A stretch of 7,514 nucleotides of DNA from the NCBI GenBank assembly GCA_002373875.1, contig DFKQ01000009.1, positions 1-7,514 on the forward strand, read 5' to 3'. A model generated the notes under the pieces. It worked only from the letters and a program-made list of their open reading frames with translations. It was not told where the DNA came from and ran no database searches. The stretch is from Lachnospiraceae bacterium UBA3641. Its GTDB lineage: Bacteria > Bacillota > Clostridia > Lachnospirales > Lachnospiraceae. A program made the position numbers and the translations under genes. Every line of letters starts with the position of its first letter. The first letter of the stretch is position 1. Below, piece by piece: positions 4,573 through 7,514 of this stretch.

Positions 4573-6414
4573 ATGTGCGGAATAGTAGGATATTGCGGTA
4601 ACAAACAGGCGGCGCCCATATTGCTTGAGGGACTTGGCAAGTTAGAATACAGGGGGTATGATTCTGCCGGCATCGCGGTAAGGGACGGGGCAGACAAGGT
4701 GAGGATCGTCAAGGCCAAGGGAAGGCTTGCCGAGCTGGCCAATAAGACGGACGACGGCAAGGCCATGAAGGGCAGCTGCGGCATAGGACATACAAGGTGG
4801 GCGACCCATGGTGAACCCTCTGAGAACAATGCCCATCCCCACCACAGCGATGATTATGAGGTCGTGGGTGTCCATAACGGTATAATCGAGAACTATATCG
4901 AGATCAAGGACAAGCTCCTTAAGAAGGATTATACCTTCTATTCCGAGACCGATACCGAGGCGGTAGTCAAGCTTATAGATTACTATTATAAAAAATACAG
5001 GCTCGGCCCTGTTGACGCCCTTGCCAAGACCATGGTGCGCGTGCGGGGTTCGTATGCCCTTGCCGTGATGTTCAAGGATTATCCTGATGAGATATGGGTT
5101 GCCCGTAAGGATTCCCCCATGATCATCGGCGTTGATAAGAATGCCAGCTTCGTTGCATCGGATGTGCCCGCTATTCTTAAATATACAAGGAACGTTTACT
5201 ACATCGGTAATATGGAGATGGCCTGCCTTAAGGATAAGGAGGTGCATTTCTACAACATCGATGGTGAGGAGATAGGCAAGGATCTGACCAATGTTGAGTG
5301 GGATGCCGAAGCTGCCGAGAAGGGTGGTTTCGAGCACTTCATGATGAAGGAGATCCATGAGCAGCCGGTAGCGGTAAGGGATACGATAAACGCTTATCTT
5401 AAGGATGACAATTCGATCGATCTTGAAGGGGTGGGTCTTAAGGATGAGGACCTTAAGATGCTCAGCGAAGTCCACATCGCAGCCTGCGGCTCGGCTTATC
5501 ATGTTGGCATGGTGGCCAGGTACGTGATCGAGAAGCTGGCCCGGGTTCCGGTAAGGGTGGAACTTGCCAGTGAGTTCCGCTACCGCAATCCCATTCTGGC
5601 ACCTGACTCCCTCGTGATCGCCATAAGCCAGTCGGGTGAGACGGCCGATACGCTTGCTGCCATCCGTGAGGCGAAGAAGCTTGGGATAAAGACCATGGGC
5701 ATAGTAAATGTTGTGGGTTCGACCATCGCCAGGGAATCCGACCATGTGATGTATACCATGGCGGGACCCGAGATCGCGGTTGCCACCACCAAGGCTTACT
5801 CGGCCCAGCTTATCGCCATGTATCTGTTCGCAATTAAGCTTGCCTTTGTTCGCGGCAACATAGACGGGAAGCGGTATGATGAACTCTTGAATGAACTTCG
5901 CACCCTTCCGGATAAGATCGAGAGGTCGCTTGAGGACAAGGAGCGGCTCCAGTGGTTTACGGCCAAGTTCTCAAACGTACATGATGTATTCTTCATAGGG
6001 CGCGGCATAGATTACGCCATAAGCCTGGAAGGTTCTCTTAAGATGAAGGAGATAAGTTACGTTCATTCGGGAGCCTATGCTGCCGGCGAATTAAAGCACG
6101 GGACCATATCCCTTGTTGAGGACGGAACTCTTATTATCGGCGTTCTTACCCAGTCTGACCTGTACGAAAAGACCCTTTCCAACATGGTTGAAGTTAAGAG
6201 CCGCGGGGCCTACCTGTGCGGCATCACGAGCTCAGGCCATTACGAGATCGAGGATACGGCTGACTTTACCGTCTATATTCCCAAAACGGAGGAGATATTC
6301 GAGGCTTCCCTTGCGGTCGTTCCCCTTCAGCTTATGGGTTACTACATGTCGGTAGCCCGCGGCCTTGATGTGGATAAGCCGAGGAACCTGGCTAAGTCCG
6401 TTACGGTTGAGTGA
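4573..6414 (+). CDS. glmS: glutamine--fructose-6-phosphate aminotransferase (isomerizing)
   Basis: GlmS makes glucosamine-6-phosphate from fructose-6-phosphate and glutamine, the first step towards UDP-GlcNAc, peptidoglycan and other amino sugars, in the cytoplasm. The 613-aa length is normal. Met is followed by C2, the N-terminal nucleophile, in CGIVGY. The glutaminase domain shows HTRWATHG (73-80) and HNGIIENY (101-108). Two SIS sugar-isomerase domains follow, with ACGSAYH (304-310) and ISQSGETADT (351-360) in the first and GRGIDYAISLEGSLKMKE (476-493) in the second, then ELKHG (506-510) and the end NLAKSVTVE. E493, H509 and K608 align with the E. coli general base, ring-opening His and substrate Lys. 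AAAGGGGG (4555-4562) precedes the ATG by about ten bases. The usual Firmicute glmS ribozyme is not visible upstream. The stop overlaps a short repeat at 6412-6439. Confidence 0.98.
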   Translation: MCGIVGYCGNKQAAPILLEGLGKLEYRGYDSAGIAVRDGADKVRIVKAKGRLAELANKTDDGKAMKGSCGIGHTRWATHGEPSENNAHPHHSDDYEVVGVHNGIIENYIEIKDKLLKKDYTFYSETDTEAVVKLIDYYYKKYRLGPVDALAKTMVRVRGSYALAVMFKDYPDEIWVARKDSPMIIGVDKNASFVASDVPAILKYTRNVYYIGNMEMACLKDKEVHFYNIDGEEIGKDLTNVEWDAEAAEKGGFEHFMMKEIHEQPVAVRDTINAYLKDDNSIDLEGVGLKDEDLKMLSEVHIAACGSAYHVGMVARYVIEKLARVPVRVELASEFRYRNPILAPDSLVIAISQSGETADTLAAIREAKKLGIKTMGIVNVVGSTIARESDHVMYTMAGPEIAVATTKAYSAQLIAMYLFAIKLAFVRGNIDGKRYDELLNELRTLPDKIERSLEDKERLQWFTAKFSNVHDVFFIGRGIDYAISLEGSLKMKEISYVHSGAYAAGELKHGTISLVEDGTLIIGVLTQSDLYEKTLSNMVEVKSRGAYLCGITSSGHYEIEDTADFTVYIPKTEEIFEASLAVVPLQLMGYYMSVARGLDVDKPRNLAKSVTVE

Positions 6415-6439
6415 GTCACCTGATACGTCCCCTGACTCA
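6412..6439. repeat. REP-like repeat at the glmS stop, right copy
   Basis: GATACGTCCCCTGACTCA (6422-6439) is identical to 47-64. Here it is preceded by TGAGTCA (6412-6418), whose TGA is the glmS stop, so TGAGTCA and TGACTCA (6433-6439) form a 7-bp inverted repeat around 14 bases. The sequence joins glmS directly to the ATPase remnant and may mark the break point. Confidence 0.55.
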
Positions 6440-6919
6440 TACTACTCGTTGTTTTATTTCAGGTTTATCAGGGATAATTACGGCAAGGATGAGCACTTCT
6501 TCAGCAATATGAATGATAATCCCGCAAGGCGCGCCTGGGCGGGACTGACCTATGAGCAGGTATGCCGGGATCATATCACCCGGATAAAGGATAAGCTTGG
6601 AATTTCGGGAGTCTTAACCGAGATATCGACCTGGTATAAAAAGGGTGGTAACGAAGAACCGGGAACGCAAATAGATATGTTGATAGAAAGGCGCGACAGG
6701 GTGATCCATTTATGCGAGATCAGGTTCGCAGGCAATGAATACGAAATAGATAAGGATTACGATATGGATCTGAAGAATAAAGTCAGCGTTTTCAGAGATT
6801 CCACAAAAACAAAAATGACGATCATCGTCACTATGATAACAACCTACGGATTAAAAAAGAATGCTTACAGTAATTATGTGGGGAAGGTGATCTGCATGGA
6901 TGACTTGTTTGGTCAATGA
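6440..6919 (+). pseudogene. 3' remnant of an AAA-ATPase gene with PD-(D/E)XK-like C-terminal domain
   Basis: The frame from about YYSLFYFRFIRDNYG to the stop matches, by recognition, the C-terminal half of the Clostridia ATP-binding proteins that carry an archaeal-type AAA ATPase plus a nuclease-like tail. Landmarks are WAGLTYEQVC, GTQIDMLIERRDRVIHLCEIRF, KNKVSVFRDSTKTK, TYGLKKNAYS and MDDLF near the end. The intact protein would be over 400 residues. The whole ATPase half (Walker A and B) is missing, because the homology starts right after the repeat at 6412-6439. The frame is open further left only through glmS in another frame. No ribosome site precedes the internal ATG codons. The usual ExK of the nuclease motif reads EIR (Lys to Arg). 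It is most likely a dead fragment left by recombination or insertion. Confidence 0.75.
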
Positions 6920-6930
6920 TGAGTATTGTA

Positions 6931-7221
6931 TCAGGGCCTGCGCATTGTATCGACCAGATGAGTCAAAAGTATCCGTTGTTCATCGCTCAAGCCCGACATG
7001 TCCAGGTATTCTCTGTGGTCCACTCCCAGTAAATAATCGGTTGATACTTTAAATATAGAAGAAATCCCTATCAAAACCTCGTAAGAGGGGGCTCTTTGTC
7101 CGTTTTCATAGGCACTTATAAGAGATTTGGTAACGTTGAGCCGTTTGGCCAGCTGTTGCTGCGTATATCCTTTCGATGTACGCAGTTTTTTTATTCTTTC
7201 CCCCATATCCCATATATACAT
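6931..7221 (-). CDS. XRE-family helix-turn-helix transcriptional regulator
   Basis: This 96-aa protein is a small Cro/CI-type repressor-like regulator. The HTH domain spans about residues 6-61: ERIKKLRTSKGYTQQQLAKRLNVTKSLISAYENGQRAPS is the classic five-helix pattern, and VSTDYLLGV closes it. The C-terminal tail (LSDEQRILLTHLVDTMRR) is a short helix seen in clostridial members, perhaps for dimerisation. An ATG at 7236 is in frame, but the start at 7221 is preferred because GGGAGG lies seven bases before it and covers the earlier ATG. It converges on the ATPase remnant with 11 bases between the stops. Dyads upstream (7242-7263, 7326-7340) may be its own operators. Its target is unknown. Confidence 0.9.
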   Translation of the reverse strand: MYIWDMGERIKKLRTSKGYTQQQLAKRLNVTKSLISAYENGQRAPSYEVLIGISSIFKVSTDYLLGVDHREYLDMSGLSDEQRILLTHLVDTMRRP

Positions 7222-7241
7222 GATTTTTCCTCCCATCCCGT

Positions 7242-7263
7242 ATTATCGCTGTCTTCCGATAAT
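7242..7263. promoter_or_regulatory. operator-like dyad upstream of the XRE gene
   Basis: ATTATCG (7242-7248) and CGATAAT (7257-7263) are perfect inverted 7-mers with 8 bp between, starting 20 bp upstream of the chosen start. Size and place fit an autoregulatory operator. No good promoter is resolved around it. Confidence 0.4.
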
Positions 7264-7304
7264 TCCCGTAATTTAACAGCTTTATTCATTGTATATACGG
7301 AAAA

Positions 7305-7342
7305 GTCAACCGACGGTGTATTTAATCAACTAAGAGTTGACT
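7305..7342. promoter_or_regulatory. second dyad cluster with TTGAC half-sites, possible XRE promoter region
   Basis: TCAACT (7326-7331) and AGTTGA (7335-7340) form a 6-bp dyad. A further GTCAAC half-site is at 7305-7310, inverse to GTTGAC at 7337-7342. The minus strand at 7309-7304 reads TTGACT, a plausible -35 box, but the -10 region after it is poor. Confidence 0.3.
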
Positions 7343-7376
7343 ATGAGTGAACTTTGCTTTAAAATAATGATGTTAT

Positions 7377-7411
7377 AAAAAAATACATCCTCACAATAAT
7401 GTGACGGATGT
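7377..7411 (-). terminator. minus-strand rho-independent terminator of a gene to the right
   Basis: ACATCC (7385-7390) pairs with GGATGT (7406-7411), and CAC (7392-7394) with GTG (7401-7403) inside. On the minus strand the hairpin is followed by a run of seven T (7383-7377). It points to a minus-strand gene ending near the right edge. Nothing else in 7264-7514 is supported as a gene. Confidence 0.55.
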
Positions 7412-7514
7412 TCCAAATGCACGATTGATGATTTCGTGGAATGCAGGCAACCGGCAGGAAATTATAGGATGGTAAGACAGGCCGGCTGGGATTGATCGGC
7501 GGCGAGATGTAATG

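Noticed and set aside
4642..5745. A 367-codon open frame on the minus strand.
   Set aside because: It is a shadow of glmS, which has every family motif on the plus strand. The translation resembles no protein.
7400..7495. Plus-strand frame with CDGCSKC and three more ordinary-looking segments.
   Set aside because: There is no start codon with a ribosome site, it overlaps the minus-strand terminator, and a stop precedes it directly. It could be a relic, but I cannot support it.

Overview
The window looks like chromosomal DNA of a low-to-mid GC Firmicute, most likely a Lachnospiraceae-type Clostridium. This is inferred from the style of the proteins (MnmA, GlmS, HD-GYP with a 7-TM front end, a clostridial XRE regulator), AGGAGG-type ribosome sites, TTGACA/TATAAT promoters and U-tailed hairpin terminators. 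No sequence search was possible.

Layout, left to right. Positions 1-71 hold the possible last codons of an upstream gene and an 18-bp repeat (GATACGTCCCCTGACTCA) that recurs just after glmS. Positions 72-2471 (minus) encode a membrane-bound HD-GYP c-di-GMP phosphodiesterase with two C-terminal beta-rich repeats; its consensus promoter places transcription start on the A of the ATG. A divergent intergenic region follows, with paired TTGTGACG boxes and a ~147-bp element bounded by perfect 18-bp inverted repeats. That element forms the leader of an 85-aa peptide with a textbook double-glycine export leader (2716-2973). mnmA (3001-4071) follows after 27 bp, probably on the same transcript.

The mnmA-glmS gap (4072-4572) is the most interesting part. 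It holds what I read as a compact type I toxin-antitoxin-like module. A 34-aa membrane peptide lies on the minus strand (4172-4276). Its mRNA starts near 4385 and carries an SD-sequestering stem. A convergent ~90-nt RNA comes from a consensus promoter that overlaps the mnmA stop codon, and both RNAs end in one shared bidirectional terminator that includes the toxin's last codons. The two convergent RNAs begin with nearly the same leader (GGAGCTGCC, then CGGTTAG) at identical distance from their -10 boxes. A third consensus promoter (4436-4463) points at glmS but runs within ten bases into a strong terminator; I could not see a glmS ribozyme.

glmS (4573-6414) is intact. Directly after its stop come the repeat and the 3' remnant of an AAA-ATPase/PD-(D/E)XK-type gene (about 6440-6919), then a convergent XRE regulator (6931-7221, minus) with dyads upstream. 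The last ~290 bp hold no gene I can support, only a minus-strand terminator that suggests a gene further right. mnmA and glmS are core housekeeping genes (tRNA wobble thiolation, amino-sugar synthesis); the peptide, the toxin module, the repeats and the ATPase remnant look like accessory insertions in the gaps between them.
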